A model generated the notes under the pieces. It was not told where the DNA came from and did not search any database. It saw only the letters and a list, made by a program, of their open reading frames with translations. A program made the position numbers and the translations under genes. Source: Sphingomonas endolithica (GTDB taxonomy: Bacteria > Pseudomonadota > Alphaproteobacteria > Sphingomonadales > Sphingomonadaceae). Taken from it: a DNA stretch of 64,000 nucleotides. Positions 35,019 through 45,635 of this stretch are shown piece by piece. Within the stretch, counting starts at the first letter, position 1. The number at the start of each line of letters is the position of its first letter. The stretch lies in contig NZ_CP103057.1 in NCBI RefSeq assembly GCF_025231525.1, positions 558,001 to 622,000 of the forward strand, in the 5' to 3' direction.

Positions 35019-36281
35019 ATGTCGATAGCCATGCCCAGCCGCCGCCAGTTGATCGCCACCGCCGCCGCGGCGCCGCTGCTCGCCCTCCCCCGCATCCTGC
35101 GCGCCGCGGAACCCGATCTCGCGGCGCTGGGCGATATTACCAAGGCAACGCAGCCGATCGGCCCGGCCAAACGGGCGGCACGCATCGACCGTGCGCAGAC
35201 GTTGATGAAGGCGAACGGCATCGGCGCAGTGCTGATCGAACCCGGATCCTCGCTGATCTATTTCACCGGTGTGCGCTGGAGCCGCAGCGAGCGACTGACT
35301 TGCGCCATCCTGCCGGCCGAAGGCAAGCCGTGCATCGTCACGCCATTCTTCGAGGAGCCGTCCGTCCGCGAGTCGCTGGGAATCCCAGCCGAAGTACGCG
35401 TCTGGCAGGAGGATCAGGATCCGCTGGCCGTTGTCGCCGGCTTCCTGCACGACCGCAAGCTCGCCGACCGGCCGATCGGCATCGAAGAGACGATGCGCTA
35501 TTTCGCCGTCGATGGACTCACGCGAGTGCTGCCATCGGCAAAGATCGTCTCCGCCAACCCGGTGGTGCGCGGTTGTCGGATGATCAAGACGGCGGCCGAG
35601 ATCGCGCTGATGCAGGCCGCGACGGATGTCACCATCGCCGCCTATCGCTGGACCTATCCGCGCATCGAACGCGGCATGAGCAACGCCGACATCGCCGCAT
35701 TGATGAACGCCGCGACCAGGAAGCTTGGCGGTAGCCCGGAGTTTTCGCTGGTCCTGCTGGGTGAAGCCGCAGCTTACCCGCACGGCAGCAAGAAGCCGCA
35801 GGTCGTCACCGACGGCGAAGTGGTGCTGATGGATTGCGGCTGCACCGTGCAAGGGTATCAGTCCGACGTGTCGCGCACCTTCGTCCACGGCACTGCTGGC
35901 GTGGCGCAACGTAAGGTCTGGGATCAGGTCGCACGCGGCCAGCAGGTGGCGTTCGCCGCCGCCAGGCTCGGCACGCCGGCGGGCCAGGTTGATGATGCTG
36001 TTCGGGGCTATTATACCGGTCTTGGCTATGGGCCGGATTACAGGCTGCCCGGTCTGTCGCACCGCACCGGGCACGGCATCGGCATGGACGGGCACGAGCC
36101 GATCAATCTCGTCCGCAGCGAGACGACGCGGCTGGCGCCCGGCATGTGTTTTTCGAACGAACCGGGCATCTACATTCCAGGCAGTTTCGGCGTGCGGCTG
36201 GAAGATTGCTTCCACATGACAGCTACGGGGCCGCAATGGTTCTCGCGTCCCCCGGTATCGATCGACGCGCCGCTCGGATGA
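35019..36281 (+). CDS. M24-family metallopeptidase (Xaa-Pro peptidase-like) with Tat-type signal
   Basis: This protein of about 420 residues has a pita-bread metalloprotease domain. The twin-arginine N-terminus SRRQLIATAAAAPLLALP suggests export by Tat. A creatinase-like N-terminal domain (about 35-170) precedes the catalytic half. Metal ligands are Asp in LMDCGCTVQGYQSDVSRTF, His in GHGIGMDGHE, Glu in SNEPGIY and Glu in VRLEDCF. In-frame ATGs at 35019 and 35031 are both possible starts. The stop overlaps the next gene (ATGA). Confidence 0.87.
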   Translation: MSIAMPSRRQLIATAAAAPLLALPRILRAAEPDLAALGDITKATQPIGPAKRAARIDRAQTLMKANGIGAVLIEPGSSLIYFTGVRWSRSERLTCAILPAEGKPCIVTPFFEEPSVRESLGIPAEVRVWQEDQDPLAVVAGFLHDRKLADRPIGIEETMRYFAVDGLTRVLPSAKIVSANPVVRGCRMIKTAAEIALMQAATDVTIAAYRWTYPRIERGMSNADIAALMNAATRKLGGSPEFSLVLLGEAAAYPHGSKKPQVVTDGEVVLMDCGCTVQGYQSDVSRTFVHGTAGVAQRKVWDQVARGQQVAFAAARLGTPAGQVDDAVRGYYTGLGYGPDYRLPGLSHRTGHGIGMDGHEPINLVRSETTRLAPGMCFSNEPGIYIPGSFGVRLEDCFHMTATGPQWFSRPPVSIDAPLG

Positions 36282-37177
36282 GCGAACCCGTCCCGGTCCT
36301 GATCAATGCCGGCGGCGGCACGGCTGCGTCCAAGGGGGACAAGCTCGAGGCCGAAGTCCGTGCCGCCTTTGCCGATGTTGAGATCGACATCGATCTGTTG
36401 CTGCTCGACGGCCGCGACATACAGGCCGCTGCGGCACAGTACGCACATCTGCCGCTGGTGGTGGTGGGCGGCGGGGACGGGACGCTCGGCTGTGCGGCGG
36501 GTGCGCTCATCAAAGGGAAGGCGGCGCTCGGCATCCTGCCGCTCGGCACGCGCAACCATCTCGCGCGCGAATTGGACGTCCCGCTCGACCTGCCGGGCGC
36601 GGCCGGGCTGATTGCCAAGGGCTTCAGGCGGCGGATCGATGTCGCACGCGTCAACGGCCGACTGTTCGTCAACAATGCGTCGATCGGCATCTACCCCGAA
36701 CTGGTGAGGGGGCGTGACGCGCGTCAGAAGCGGCTCAATCTCCCCAAGTCGCTGGCCGCAATCCCCGCCGCCTGGGCCGCGCTCAAGCGCCTGCGCCATC
36801 ACCGGCTGCGCCTCAACAGCCCGCAGGGCGAGCGCGAGATCGTCACGCCGATGCTGTTCGTCGGCAACAATCATTATGCGCTGGAGGCCGGGCAACTCGG
36901 CAAGCGCAGCGCCCTGGATGATGGCCTACTCTCGGTTTTCGCGGTCGCTGCCCGCCGCCGTCGCGCGCTGCTCGGCTTTGCGCTGCGCACACTCGCCGGC
37001 CGCGCCGACCCGGCCGAGGATTTCGCGGCGCTCGGCGATGTGCCGGAACTCACCGTGACCGGCCGATCGCACCACATCGATGTGGCGCTGGACGGCGAGG
37101 TGGAAGAATTGCGCATGCCACTGAAGTTCACGATCGACCGCCGCGCGCTGGTGGTGGTCGCTGCGGAGGTGCGCTAA
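36278..37177 (+). CDS. Diacylglycerol/lipid kinase family protein
   Basis: This 299-residue enzyme of the DAGK_cat/LCB5 type has the nucleotide-binding motif VVVGGGDGTLGCAAG (GGGDGT at 64-69), GILPLGTRNHLARELDVP with the phosphate-binding GTxN, and NNASIGIYPELV. It should phosphorylate a lipid (diacylglycerol, or a sphingoid base, given the lineage). Start ATG 36278 overlaps the M24 stop by four bases, so translation is coupled although the two functions seem unrelated. Confidence 0.88.
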   Translation: MSEPVPVLINAGGGTAASKGDKLEAEVRAAFADVEIDIDLLLLDGRDIQAAAAQYAHLPLVVVGGGDGTLGCAAGALIKGKAALGILPLGTRNHLARELDVPLDLPGAAGLIAKGFRRRIDVARVNGRLFVNNASIGIYPELVRGRDARQKRLNLPKSLAAIPAAWAALKRLRHHRLRLNSPQGEREIVTPMLFVGNNHYALEAGQLGKRSALDDGLLSVFAVAARRRRALLGFALRTLAGRADPAEDFAALGDVPELTVTGRSHHIDVALDGEVEELRMPLKFTIDRRALVVVAAEVR

Positions 37178-37345
37178 CGTGGCGGTGGGGATCAGACAAG
37201 CTTGCTGGCCCAATTCGGCCATTTCTCGCTTCAAAAACGCTTTACTTCAAACGTGATTAGTTGTTCGCTATATTAGCAGTGACTTAGCTCTCGAAAGACG
37301 ATTTTTGATAAAGCTTTGGCGCTATAAGGCAGGTCGTTCCTACCG

Positions 37346-38191
37346 TTGCTACTTCTGTTTGCGCAGGCTTCGCCGCCCATCCCGGGGAATGATGCGCCAT
37401 CTGACAAGGAGATCGTCGTCACTGCCAAGACCCGGGATGCTGTTGACCGGTTGGTCGAATCTATGACGCACAATGAACGTGGCAAGCAGATCGCCCGCTG
37501 GAACGCCTCCATCTGTCCACGCGCGATCGGGATCGACGCGGCTCATGCTGGCTACGTTGAAAAAAGGATCAATGCCATTGCGCTGAAGGTAAAGTTGCAG
37601 ATTGGCCGCAACCGATGCCATCCAAACATCTTGATCATCTTCACAGCCGAGCCGGATGGTTTCGCCAGGGAACTGGTGCGGCGCCATCCCCGCCTGTTCG
37701 GCAACCCCGACGAGGGGCTAGCGAGTCGGAGCAGACAGGACGCGTTACTATCGTCCCGACCAGTCCGGTGGCTTGCTGCCAGTCGAACCAACGGCCCGCA
37801 AGGTGTTCCAATAGCCGAGCGTCTGAACCCGATCCACTCGGCATCTCGCCTGATTCGCAGCACCCGGGAAGATGCCGCGCTGTCAATGATTATCGTTGAT
37901 GCTGCGCGCCTTGAGGATTTCACATGGGGGCAGGTGTCAGCTTACCTCGCTATGGTGTCGCTTGCACGACCGGACATGAACGCCTACTTCGACGAGGAGA
38001 CAATCATGTCATTGTTCAATCGATCAAAAAAGGGCACGCATCCGCCGATCGATCTTACACGAAATGACTACGACTTATTGTTAGCCTTATACTCTACCGC
38101 GCCGGGATCAAGTGCCGAGATACAGCGCTCGAACATGAGCTCTTTTATGCGTCACACGGGATCATCGTCCCCCGGCATCAAGCATAATTAA
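37346..38191 (+). CDS. Unrecognised probable exported protein
   Basis: This protein of about 281 residues has a TTG start at 37346; an in-frame stop precedes it at 37325. The first residues (MLLLFAQASP) look like the end of a short signal peptide. They are followed by KEIVVTAKT, similar to the TonB-box-like tract seen at the mature N-termini of many sphingomonad envelope proteins. The middle has Cys-Pro (SICPRAIGIDAAHAGYVEKRI) and a second Cys near NRCHPNILIIF, which could form a disulfide. The last 70 residues are polar. I recognise no catalytic motif. Codon use is less GC-rich than the neighbours. It is probably real but unassigned. Confidence 0.65.
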   Translation: MLLLFAQASPPIPGNDAPSDKEIVVTAKTRDAVDRLVESMTHNERGKQIARWNASICPRAIGIDAAHAGYVEKRINAIALKVKLQIGRNRCHPNILIIFTAEPDGFARELVRRHPRLFGNPDEGLASRSRQDALLSSRPVRWLAASRTNGPQGVPIAERLNPIHSASRLIRSTREDAALSMIIVDAARLEDFTWGQVSAYLAMVSLARPDMNAYFDEETIMSLFNRSKKGTHPPIDLTRNDYDLLLALYSTAPGSSAEIQRSNMSSFMRHTGSSSPGIKHN

Positions 38192-38264
38192 TCGACAACG
38201 CAGCAGAAAAGCAAAAAATTCGAAATGTGCAGCTACTGCAAGCGGCTTATCGTAAGCGGAGCTT

Positions 38265-38570
38265 TTACCAAGAATGGTCTAGCATGTTGATCTCCGCCCG
38301 GTCGGTCTTACGAAGCTGCCGCTTATGGCTCTTTTCTAGGAGCGCGTAGCGTGCTCGAAGTATAGCGATCGATTTGAGGCTGAGTTTGCCGCCGTCGGCG
38401 CGTTGCTGCATGACGGCTACATTCCTCAGTTCGTGTAGGTTCCTGCGATACTCACCTTGCGTGAAATCGGGATTGGGAGCTGCCGGGAAGGCTGGCGGCG
38501 GGGCAACGTATACCTGTGCGCCACAGGGTGCTGCAATCAGAGTTGCGACGGCCGTAAAATACGATTTCAT
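38265..38570 (-). CDS. Small secreted protein of unknown function
   Basis: This 101-residue precursor (MKSYFTAVATLIAAPCGAQ is a signal peptide) is followed by a proline-rich short stretch and a basic helical part (EYRRNLHELRNVAVMQQRADGGK). The start at 38570 has AAGGA eight bases upstream; an ATG at 38579 is less well placed. It converges on the preceding plus-strand gene. Its lower GC content matches that neighbour. Confidence 0.65.
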   Translation of the reverse strand: MKSYFTAVATLIAAPCGAQVYVAPPPAFPAAPNPDFTQGEYRRNLHELRNVAVMQQRADGGKLSLKSIAILRARYALLEKSHKRQLRKTDRAEINMLDHSW

Positions 38571-39015
38571 AGGCTCCATCCTTTGCTTGTGATGCCTGAA
38601 CGAATATCGAGACAGCGAATGCTAATCGGCCTCGCATTGCTGTCCAGGACCTAATTCTTACTAGTTAGCGTTTGGCCGCTCTGAATATGCTGGCTCCCTC
38701 CTCCAGAGGATGCAACACCATTTCGCTCTTCGCAAAGCCTTGTCGATCTCACTAACCCCGTCTTAGCCATCGATTGCGTAACGACTTAGGATGGATGATT
38801 GAACATGGGGTTCCCATCATAGGCCGATGCTCAGCATTGGCGCCAAGGCTACGGGCTGTTGCACGTCTCACGTCCGAATCGACGTTCGCCTGTTCCCGGT
38901 TTTCATACGTTTGCCGATTTTTCGGATCCCACACGCTTTGGTCATGCGCGCGGCTTCCCCCAGCGACCACCACGCCGCTTGAGCCGAGCCGCGTGCTCGC
39001 CTAGATCGCATTCCC
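38571..39015. other. Intergenic region upstream of alaS
   Basis: This 445-base divergent spacer lies between the small secreted protein gene (minus) and alaS (plus). I see no tRNA-like leader, riboswitch or supported gene. Short open frames here (for example 38774-39004) are in poor context. It should contain promoters for both flanking genes. Confidence 0.5.
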
Positions 39016-41670
39016 ATGACCGCACACTTCATGTCCACCAACGACATCCGCCGTTCCTTCCTCGATTATTTCGAGGCGGCCGGCCACGCCCGCGTGCCTT
39101 CCGCGCCGCTCGTGCCGCAGAATGATCCGACGTTGATGTTCGTCAATGCCGGCATGGTGCCGTTCAAGAACGTCTTCACCGGCCTCGAGACAAGGTCCTA
39201 TGTCACCGCGGTGTCGAGCCAGAAGTGCGTCCGCGCCGGGGGCAAGCATAACGATCTCGACAATGTCGGCTATACGGCGCGGCACCACACCTTCTTCGAG
39301 ATGCTCGGCAACTTTTCGTTCGGCGATTACTTCAAGGAACAGGCGATTACCCATGCCTGGACCTTGCTGACCAAGGTCTGGGGACTGCCCGCCGACAAGC
39401 TCACCGTCACCGTCTATCACACCGACGACGAGGCATTCGGCCTGTGGCAGAAGATCGCCGGGCTGCCAGAAGAGCGGATCATCCGCATTGCGACCGCGGA
39501 CAATTTCTGGACGATGGGCGATAGCGGACCGTGCGGGCCATGCTCGGAAATCTTCTACGATCATGGCGATCATATCCCCGGTGGCCCGCCGGGCAGCCCG
39601 GACGAGGATGGCGATCGGTTCGTCGAGATCTGGAACCTCGTGTTCATGCAGTACGAGCAGCTCGACAATCAGATCGTCGGCGATCTGCCCAAGCCGTCGA
39701 TCGATACCGGCATGGGTCTGGAGCGCGTCGCTGCGGTGCTGCAGGGCGTGCACGACAATTACGATACCGACACGTTCAAGGCGCTGATCGCCGCCTCAGG
39801 CGCGCTGACCGGCACCGCCACGACCGGCGACAACCAGGCCAGCCACCGCATCATCGCCGATCACCTGCGCACCAGCGGCTTCCTGGTCGCCGACGGCGTA
39901 CTGCCGGCCAATGAAGGCCGCGGCTATGTCCTGCGTCGCATCATGCGCCGCGCGATGCGTCACGCGCATCTGCTCGGCGCGAAGGAGCCGTTGATGCACC
40001 GGCTGGTGCCGGCGCTGATCGCCGAGATGGGCGCCGCGTACCCTGAATTGCTGCGCGCGCAGGCATCGATCGAATCGACACTGCTGCAGGAGGAGACGCA
40101 GTTCCGCCGCACGCTGACCAACGGGCTGCGGCTGTTGGACGAGGCGACCGCGCGCATGTCGGCGGGCGATACCTTGCCCGGCGAGACCGCGTTCAAGCTC
40201 TACGACACGTTCGGCTTTCCTTATGATCTGACCGAGGACGCGCTGCGCGGGCTCGACATGCAGATCGACCGCGCCGGTTTTGATGCCGCGATGGCCGAGC
40301 AGAAGCGCGCCGCACGGGCCGCCTGGAAGGGGTCGGGCGCCAAGGCATCGGATGACATCTGGTTCGACATTGCCGAGCAATCGGGCGGTACCGAATTCCT
40401 GGGCTACACCGCCACGGCGGGCGAGGGGCAGGTCGTTGCGCTGGTCAAGGAGGGCGCGCGGGTCGATCAGGCGGCGACGGGGGACACCGTGTCGATCGTC
40501 GTCAACCAGACGCCCTTCTATGGCGAGAGCGGCGGGCAGGTCGGCGATACGGGCACGATTGCGAACGACGAGGGGTTGCGTGCGCAGGTTACCGAGACGT
40601 CGAAGCAATTGGGCCGCATCTTCGTGCATTACGCTATCGTCGATGCCGGGGGGATCAAGGTCGGCGATACGGTGAAGCTGCAGATCGATGTCGCACGCCG
40701 CGACCAGATCCGCGCCAACCATTCGGCGACGCATCTGCTGCACGAGGCGCTGCGGCAGCGGCTCGGGCTGCATGTCGCGCAGAAGGGGAGCCTCGTCGCG
40801 CCGGATCGCTTGCGGTTCGACTTCTCTCAGCCTGCCGCGATCGACCCTGCGCGGATCGGCGAGGTCGAGGCCGATGTGAACCACCATATCCGGGCCAATT
40901 CGCCGGTCTCCACGCGCTTGACGACGCCCGACGAGGCGATTGAGGAAGGCGCGATGGCGCTGTTCGGCGAGAAATATGGCGATGAGGTCCGTGTCGTCTC
41001 GATGGGCAGGGAGGGCGACAAGACCTATTCGCTCGAACTGTGCGGGGGCACGCATGTCACGGCACTGGGGGATATCGGGCTGTTCAAGGTGGTCGGCGAA
41101 AGCGCGGTCTCGTCCGGCGTGCGCCGTATCGAGGCGCTGACCGGCGAGGCGGCGCGGCAGTATCTGGCATCGCGCGACGAAAAGTTGCGAGAGGCGGCGG
41201 CGACGCTGAAGGCGACGCCGGACGAAGTGCCGGCGCGGGTCGCTGCCTTGGTCGAGGATCGCCGCCGGCTCGAGCGCGAGCTGGCCGAGGCGAAGAAGGC
41301 GCTGGCGATGGGCGGTGGCGGCTCGGCGCTCGCTGGCCCTGAGGAGATCGGTGGGATCAAGTTCGTCGGGCAGATCCTGCAGGACTTCGATGCCAAGGGC
41401 CTGCGCGGGGCGGTGGACGAGGTGAAACAGCGTATCGGATCGGGCGTGGTGGTGATGCTCGCGGTCAATGATGGCCGCGCATCGATCGCCGTCGGCGTCA
41501 GCACCGATCTCGTCGGCAGCCACAATGCGGTCGATCTGCTGCGCTCAGCAGTAGCCGTGCTCGGCGGTCAGGGCGGCGGCGGCCGTCCCGACATGGCACA
41601 AGGCGGCGGCCCGGACGGGGACAAGGCGGCGGACGCGATCGCCGCGATACGTTCGGCGCTTGCCGGATGA
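39016..41670 (+). CDS. alaS: Alanyl-tRNA synthetase
   Basis: This 884-residue class II synthetase is full length. The aminoacylation domain has [39 protein letters not shown] and GMGLERVA. The editing domain has the zinc site [11 protein letters not shown] and ELCGGTHV (HxxxH, then C and H). The glycine-rich C-Ala domain ends the protein with [15 protein letters not shown]. The start is ATG 39016 or ATG 39031 ([10 protein letters not shown], the usual family start). recA and alaS are near each other in many proteobacteria; here 6.3 kb separates them. Confidence 0.96.
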   Translation: MTAHFMSTNDIRRSFLDYFEAAGHARVPSAPLVPQNDPTLMFVNAGMVPFKNVFTGLETRSYVTAVSSQKCVRAGGKHNDLDNVGYTARHHTFFEMLGNFSFGDYFKEQAITHAWTLLTKVWGLPADKLTVTVYHTDDEAFGLWQKIAGLPEERIIRIATADNFWTMGDSGPCGPCSEIFYDHGDHIPGGPPGSPDEDGDRFVEIWNLVFMQYEQLDNQIVGDLPKPSIDTGMGLERVAAVLQGVHDNYDTDTFKALIAASGALTGTATTGDNQASHRIIADHLRTSGFLVADGVLPANEGRGYVLRRIMRRAMRHAHLLGAKEPLMHRLVPALIAEMGAAYPELLRAQASIESTLLQEETQFRRTLTNGLRLLDEATARMSAGDTLPGETAFKLYDTFGFPYDLTEDALRGLDMQIDRAGFDAAMAEQKRAARAAWKGSGAKASDDIWFDIAEQSGGTEFLGYTATAGEGQVVALVKEGARVDQAATGDTVSIVVNQTPFYGESGGQVGDTGTIANDEGLRAQVTETSKQLGRIFVHYAIVDAGGIKVGDTVKLQIDVARRDQIRANHSATHLLHEALRQRLGLHVAQKGSLVAPDRLRFDFSQPAAIDPARIGEVEADVNHHIRANSPVSTRLTTPDEAIEEGAMALFGEKYGDEVRVVSMGREGDKTYSLELCGGTHVTALGDIGLFKVVGESAVSSGVRRIEALTGEAARQYLASRDEKLREAAATLKATPDEVPARVAALVEDRRRLERELAEAKKALAMGGGGSALAGPEEIGGIKFVGQILQDFDAKGLRGAVDEVKQRIGSGVVVMLAVNDGRASIAVGVSTDLVGSHNAVDLLRSAVAVLGGQGGGGRPDMAQGGGPDGDKAADAIAAIRSALAG

Positions 41671-41797
41671 TGCCAGCATAACCTCTTGTTCAGCATACAG
41701 TCACCCGGTAAGTCATAGTAAAGGTTGCATTCTTATTACTACAGGCCAGAGACCGAACGGCTGGCTTGGGCTCTATCGATCAGGAAGGCGTACGATC

Positions 41798-42493
41798 ATG
41801 GGGCGATATGGAATGTGGGGCGGCGTGATGCTTGCCGGGGCGCTGGCTACGATGCCGGCAATTGCCTGTGCCGAGACACCGCGCGAGTTGCTGCTGGATG
41901 CGGTGTTCACCACGCGGGACAAGCCGACGGCTTTGTCCAGGATCGATCACGTCAGCCAGGCGACCAATGCCATCCTGGCGCGCAGTTCCGACAATGAAGA
42001 GGCAGCGATCGTGCAGGCGACGGCAGCCGGCTACCGCGCGAAGCTCACCGGCAATCGCAGCGGGGCAGTGGCGGCACGCAAGCGGTTCGAGATGCTGGTC
42101 GCCAAATACCCGCGCAACCCCGAGGTGCATATTGCGCTGGGCGCGTGGCATATCGGCGTGATCGCCTCGTTCGGCCAGTTCGTCGGCCGTGCCGCGGTCG
42201 GCGCGCAGAAGCGGATCGGCATGGAGTCGATCGAACGCGCGGTCGCGCTCGGCAATAACCGCGCGATGTTCCTGGGGCTCGGTGCCTTGTTGCGGCTGGA
42301 GCTCGACCCCTCCGATCCCCGTGGCCGGCAACTGGCAGAGGCAGCGGGCCGGGGATCAGCCCCGACGGCACTCGACCGGATCATGCAACGATCGGCAGCC
42401 GCGGTGTTGGTGCCATTGCGCAAGGGCGACCGCAAGGCAACGCAGGCGCTTGCCGACCGACTGCTCCCACTGGGGCAATTCGCCGGCAAGTAA
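41798..42493 (+). CDS. Periplasmic protein with helical repeat-like fold, function unknown
   Basis: This 231-residue protein has a signal peptide (MGRYGMWGGVMLAGALATMPAIACA). Its helical content and spacing (for example SDNEEAAIVQATAAGYRAKL and PRNPEVHIALGAWHIGVIAS) suggest a TPR-like superhelix. No catalytic motif is present. AGGAAGG lies nine bases before the ATG at 41798. It stands alone between alaS and the convergent antiporter gene. Confidence 0.78.
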   Translation: MGRYGMWGGVMLAGALATMPAIACAETPRELLLDAVFTTRDKPTALSRIDHVSQATNAILARSSDNEEAAIVQATAAGYRAKLTGNRSGAVAARKRFEMLVAKYPRNPEVHIALGAWHIGVIASFGQFVGRAAVGAQKRIGMESIERAVALGNNRAMFLGLGALLRLELDPSDPRGRQLAEAAGRGSAPTALDRIMQRSAAAVLVPLRKGDRKATQALADRLLPLGQFAGK

Positions 42494-42510
42494 GCGGCGG
42501 GGCATTGCCG

Positions 42511-44337
42511 TCAGGTGACGTTTTCACCCAGCGTGCTTGGTCCGGGGGCACGACGCCGCAAGCGATTAAGCCGGGGATCGCGGTCCATCTCGGCCGATGC
42601 GCGGATTTCCTTACGCAATTCGTCGCGCTTCTCGTGGATCGATACGATTACCGGGCCGGCGGCCACGCCCAGATCGACGAGCACCGCTTCGGATAATTGC
42701 AGAGAGCTTTCCAGCGTCTCCGGTACCGCATCGGTCGCCCCAGCTTTATACAATTGCGCTGCATGGTGGACGTCGCGCGCGCGGGCGACGATGGTCAATT
42801 CCGGGACCCAGCCGCGCACGCGCCGGGTGAGATGCACCGAGAGCACGGGATCGTCCATCGTCAGGATCAGCGCCTTGGCCCGGCCGAGATTGAGCTGATC
42901 GACCAGCCCGCTGCGCGACACGTCCCCGAAGATCACGGGATAGCCCTCTGCCCGAGCGGCGGTCACGGCATCGATATCGGCCTCCACCGCGACGAAAGGC
43001 TGATTGTGTACCATCAGCATGTCGGCAACCATCCGACCGACACGCCCGAAGCCGATGACGACGGTCCCCGGTCCTTCCGCTGGAATTTCCATGTCGACCG
43101 GGTCGCCCGACGTTCGCCGTTCGATGCTCTTCGATACGCTCTTGCCGAGTTGCGCCAGCAGCGGGGTGATCGTCAGGCCGATCGCGGTCACTGTCTGCCA
43201 GAAGCTGGCGGTAGACGCCTGGATCAACTGCGCTTGTGCCGCCGTTCCCAACACGATCAGCGTGGTTTCGGACGGACTGGCCATCAGCAGCCCGGTTTCG
43301 GCAGCGACACCGTTGCGGATGCCGGTAAGCTTCAACAGGCCGAAAGTCACCGCCGTCTTCACCGCGACCACAGCGGCGATCGCCGCGAGCAACGCGATCC
43401 AGTTTGCCGCAATCATCCTGATGTCGAGGCTCATCCCGACGGTGATCAGGAACACGCCCAGCGCCAGCCCCTTGAACGGTGCGGTGATCGCCTCGACTTC
43501 GCTGTGATAATCGGTCTCGGCGATCAGCAGCCCAGCGAGCAGGGCACCGACGATCGGCGAAAGCCCCGCCGCCGTGGTCGCGAGGCTGGCGGCAATGACG
43601 ACCAGCAAGGATGCGGCGAGGAAGAGCTCGGGGCTCTTGGTGCGCGCAGCCTGTGCGAACAGCCGGGGCAACAGTATGCGGCCGCCGACAAAGATGATCG
43701 CCACGGTGAGAGCACCGCGGCCGAGCACGCCGACGATGTTGGCCAGCCCATCCCCCGAGGCGGTCGGCGCCAGGGCGGCCAGCACGAAGATGATCGGCAC
43801 CAGCGCCAGATCCTCGAACAACAGCATGGCAAAGGCGGATCGCCCAACCGGGCTTGTGGTGCCCGCGATCGGCAGCACCAGCGCGGTGGACGACAGCGCC
43901 AGGGCGATACCGAGTGCCTGGGCGCCGGAAATGCCGAGTACCGCCGAATCGGCATCGACCTGGCCGTACAGATAGAGGCCGAGGCCGATCAGTACGCCCG
44001 AGGCGATCAACTGCGCTGCACCCGTGCCGAACACCTGTGCACGCATGCCCCATAAGCGCTTCAGCGATAGTTCGAGACCGATCGAGAAGAGCAGCATGGT
44101 GATGCCGAACTCGGCGAACGGCTCGATCGAGTGCGCGTCCGATATCGTGAAGTAATAGAGCCAGGGATGTTCGCCGACGAGCCGACCGAGACCGGAGGGC
44201 CCGACCAGGAGCCCGACAAGGATGAACCCGATCACCGGGCTGATGCGAAACCGCGCGAATGCGGGGATTACGATGCCCGCCGCGCCGAGAATGACCAACG
44301 CGTCGCTGAAACCGCTATTGAGGAGAGGTGCTGCCAT
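42511..44337 (-). CDS. CPA2-family cation:proton antiporter with RCK/TrkA-N domain (KefB/YbaL-like)
   Basis: This 608-residue membrane protein has 12-13 helices in residues 1-405 (GFILVGLLVGPSGLG, LLFSIGLELSL, LLFEDLALVPIIFV with the conserved acidic residues). A cytosolic RCK_N domain follows at about 422-540, with the Rossmann loop VVIGFGRVGRMVADML. A short TrkA-C-like tail ends it. Such proteins exchange K+ or Na+ for protons and are gated by nucleotides or thiol adducts. It is full length for the family. Confidence 0.9.
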   Translation of the reverse strand: MAAPLLNSGFSDALVILGAAGIVIPAFARFRISPVIGFILVGLLVGPSGLGRLVGEHPWLYYFTISDAHSIEPFAEFGITMLLFSIGLELSLKRLWGMRAQVFGTGAAQLIASGVLIGLGLYLYGQVDADSAVLGISGAQALGIALALSSTALVLPIAGTTSPVGRSAFAMLLFEDLALVPIIFVLAALAPTASGDGLANIVGVLGRGALTVAIIFVGGRILLPRLFAQAARTKSPELFLAASLLVVIAASLATTAAGLSPIVGALLAGLLIAETDYHSEVEAITAPFKGLALGVFLITVGMSLDIRMIAANWIALLAAIAAVVAVKTAVTFGLLKLTGIRNGVAAETGLLMASPSETTLIVLGTAAQAQLIQASTASFWQTVTAIGLTITPLLAQLGKSVSKSIERRTSGDPVDMEIPAEGPGTVVIGFGRVGRMVADMLMVHNQPFVAVEADIDAVTAARAEGYPVIFGDVSRSGLVDQLNLGRAKALILTMDDPVLSVHLTRRVRGWVPELTIVARARDVHHAAQLYKAGATDAVPETLESSLQLSEAVLVDLGVAAGPVIVSIHEKRDELRKEIRASAEMDRDPRLNRLRRRAPGPSTLGENVT

Positions 44338-44376
44338 GGGTATGATCTAGCGGCGAATGGGAGGCGTTGTCAGCCC

Positions 44377-45585
44377 ATGCCCGGCACTGATGTTCTGATT
44401 GTCGGCGGTGGGCCGGCCGGCATGGTGGCCGGGCTGCTGTTTGCGCGTGCGGGATTGAAGACACTGGTGCTGGAAAAGCATGGCGATTTCCTGCGAGATT
44501 TCCGCGGCGATACCGTTCATCCGGCGACGTTGCGGATCTTCGACGAACTGGGCTTGCTGCCCCAACTGCTCGATCGGCCGCACGATCGGGTCGCCGAGCT
44601 TGGCGCGCGCATTGCCGGGCGGGCGACGAAGATCGCCGACTTTCGTCATCTGGACGTGCCGGCACCTTATATCGCGCTGATGCCGCAATGGGAGTTCCTG
44701 GATTTTGTCGCCAGCGAAGCGCGACGCTACCCGACGTTCGAGCTGCGTCAACGCTGCGAGGGCACCGCGCTCATCGAAGAAGCGGGCCGTGTCGCCGGGG
44801 TGCGTACCGCGCAGAACGAGGATATACGGTCACGCTTGGTGATCGCCTGCGACGGCCGCGATTCACGCTTTCGGGCGGGGTTGCCGGCGATCAACATCGG
44901 CGCGCCGATGGACGTGTTCTGGTTTCGCCTGCCTAAGCGCGCGGGCGCGGAGAACGACACGACGGGCGTGTTCGACGCCGGGCGCCTGTTCATCCTGATC
45001 GATCGTGGTGACTATTGGCAATGCGCCTTCGTGTTCGCCAAGGGCACGGCGGAACGGATCAAGGCAGAGGGCCTGCCGGCCTTTTGCAACCGGGTTCGTG
45101 CGGTGGGACCAGAGACGGTCGGTGTGGATGAAGCGATCACCGACTGGGATCAGGTGAAGCTGCTCACCGTAACGGTGGATCGCCTGCAGCGATGGCACCG
45201 GCCGGGTCTGTTGGTGATCGGCGACGCTGCTCATGCCATGTCGCCGCTTGGCGGAGTGGGCATCAATCTGGCGATCCAGGATGCGGTTGCTGCCGCCAAC
45301 GTGCTGGCCGCGCCGATGGCGCGTGGCTTGGACCCCGATCCATTGCTGGAGCAGGTGGAGAAGAGGCGCATGTTGCCGGTACGACTGACGCAATGGGCGC
45401 AGCGGACCGCACAGGACCGGATCGTCGCGCCGCTGCTCGGATCGACCGAGCCGATGAAACGGCCGCCGTTCGTAGCGCGGGCGCTCGATCGCGTCGCCCC
45501 GCTGCGCCGGATGCCGGCGCGTGCGATCGGGATGGGATTTCGGCCGGAGCATGTCCGCTCTCCGGATGCCGGCGGGCGGAGATAG
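44377..45585 (+). CDS. FAD-dependent monooxygenase/hydroxylase family oxidoreductase
   Basis: This 402-residue PHBH-fold flavoprotein has an N-terminal FAD-binding GGGPAGMVAG (about 9-18), LVLEKHGDF, DGRDSRFR (the GD-like second motif region) and GDAAHAMSPLGGVGINLAIQDA, the third FAD motif. It could hydroxylate an aromatic ring or act on a quinone precursor. The group also includes ubiquinone hydroxylases, so the substrate is open. It diverges from the antiporter gene; the start is ATG 44377. Confidence 0.87.
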   Translation: MPGTDVLIVGGGPAGMVAGLLFARAGLKTLVLEKHGDFLRDFRGDTVHPATLRIFDELGLLPQLLDRPHDRVAELGARIAGRATKIADFRHLDVPAPYIALMPQWEFLDFVASEARRYPTFELRQRCEGTALIEEAGRVAGVRTAQNEDIRSRLVIACDGRDSRFRAGLPAINIGAPMDVFWFRLPKRAGAENDTTGVFDAGRLFILIDRGDYWQCAFVFAKGTAERIKAEGLPAFCNRVRAVGPETVGVDEAITDWDQVKLLTVTVDRLQRWHRPGLLVIGDAAHAMSPLGGVGINLAIQDAVAAANVLAAPMARGLDPDPLLEQVEKRRMLPVRLTQWAQRTAQDRIVAPLLGSTEPMKRPPFVARALDRVAPLRRMPARAIGMGFRPEHVRSPDAGGRR

Positions 45586-45635
45586 CCTTGGGTGTGCGGG
45601 CCGACTGGCGTTCCGTCGAAGCTATGCCTTCGTCA

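Noticed and set aside
37346..37402. EIVVTA motif read as evidence of a TonB-dependent receptor
   Set aside because: The protein has no plug or barrel and is only about 281 residues, so the motif alone does not make it a receptor.
39796..41523. 575-codon minus-strand open frame opposite alaS
   Set aside because: It is antisense to a full-length essential synthetase and has shadow-like composition.
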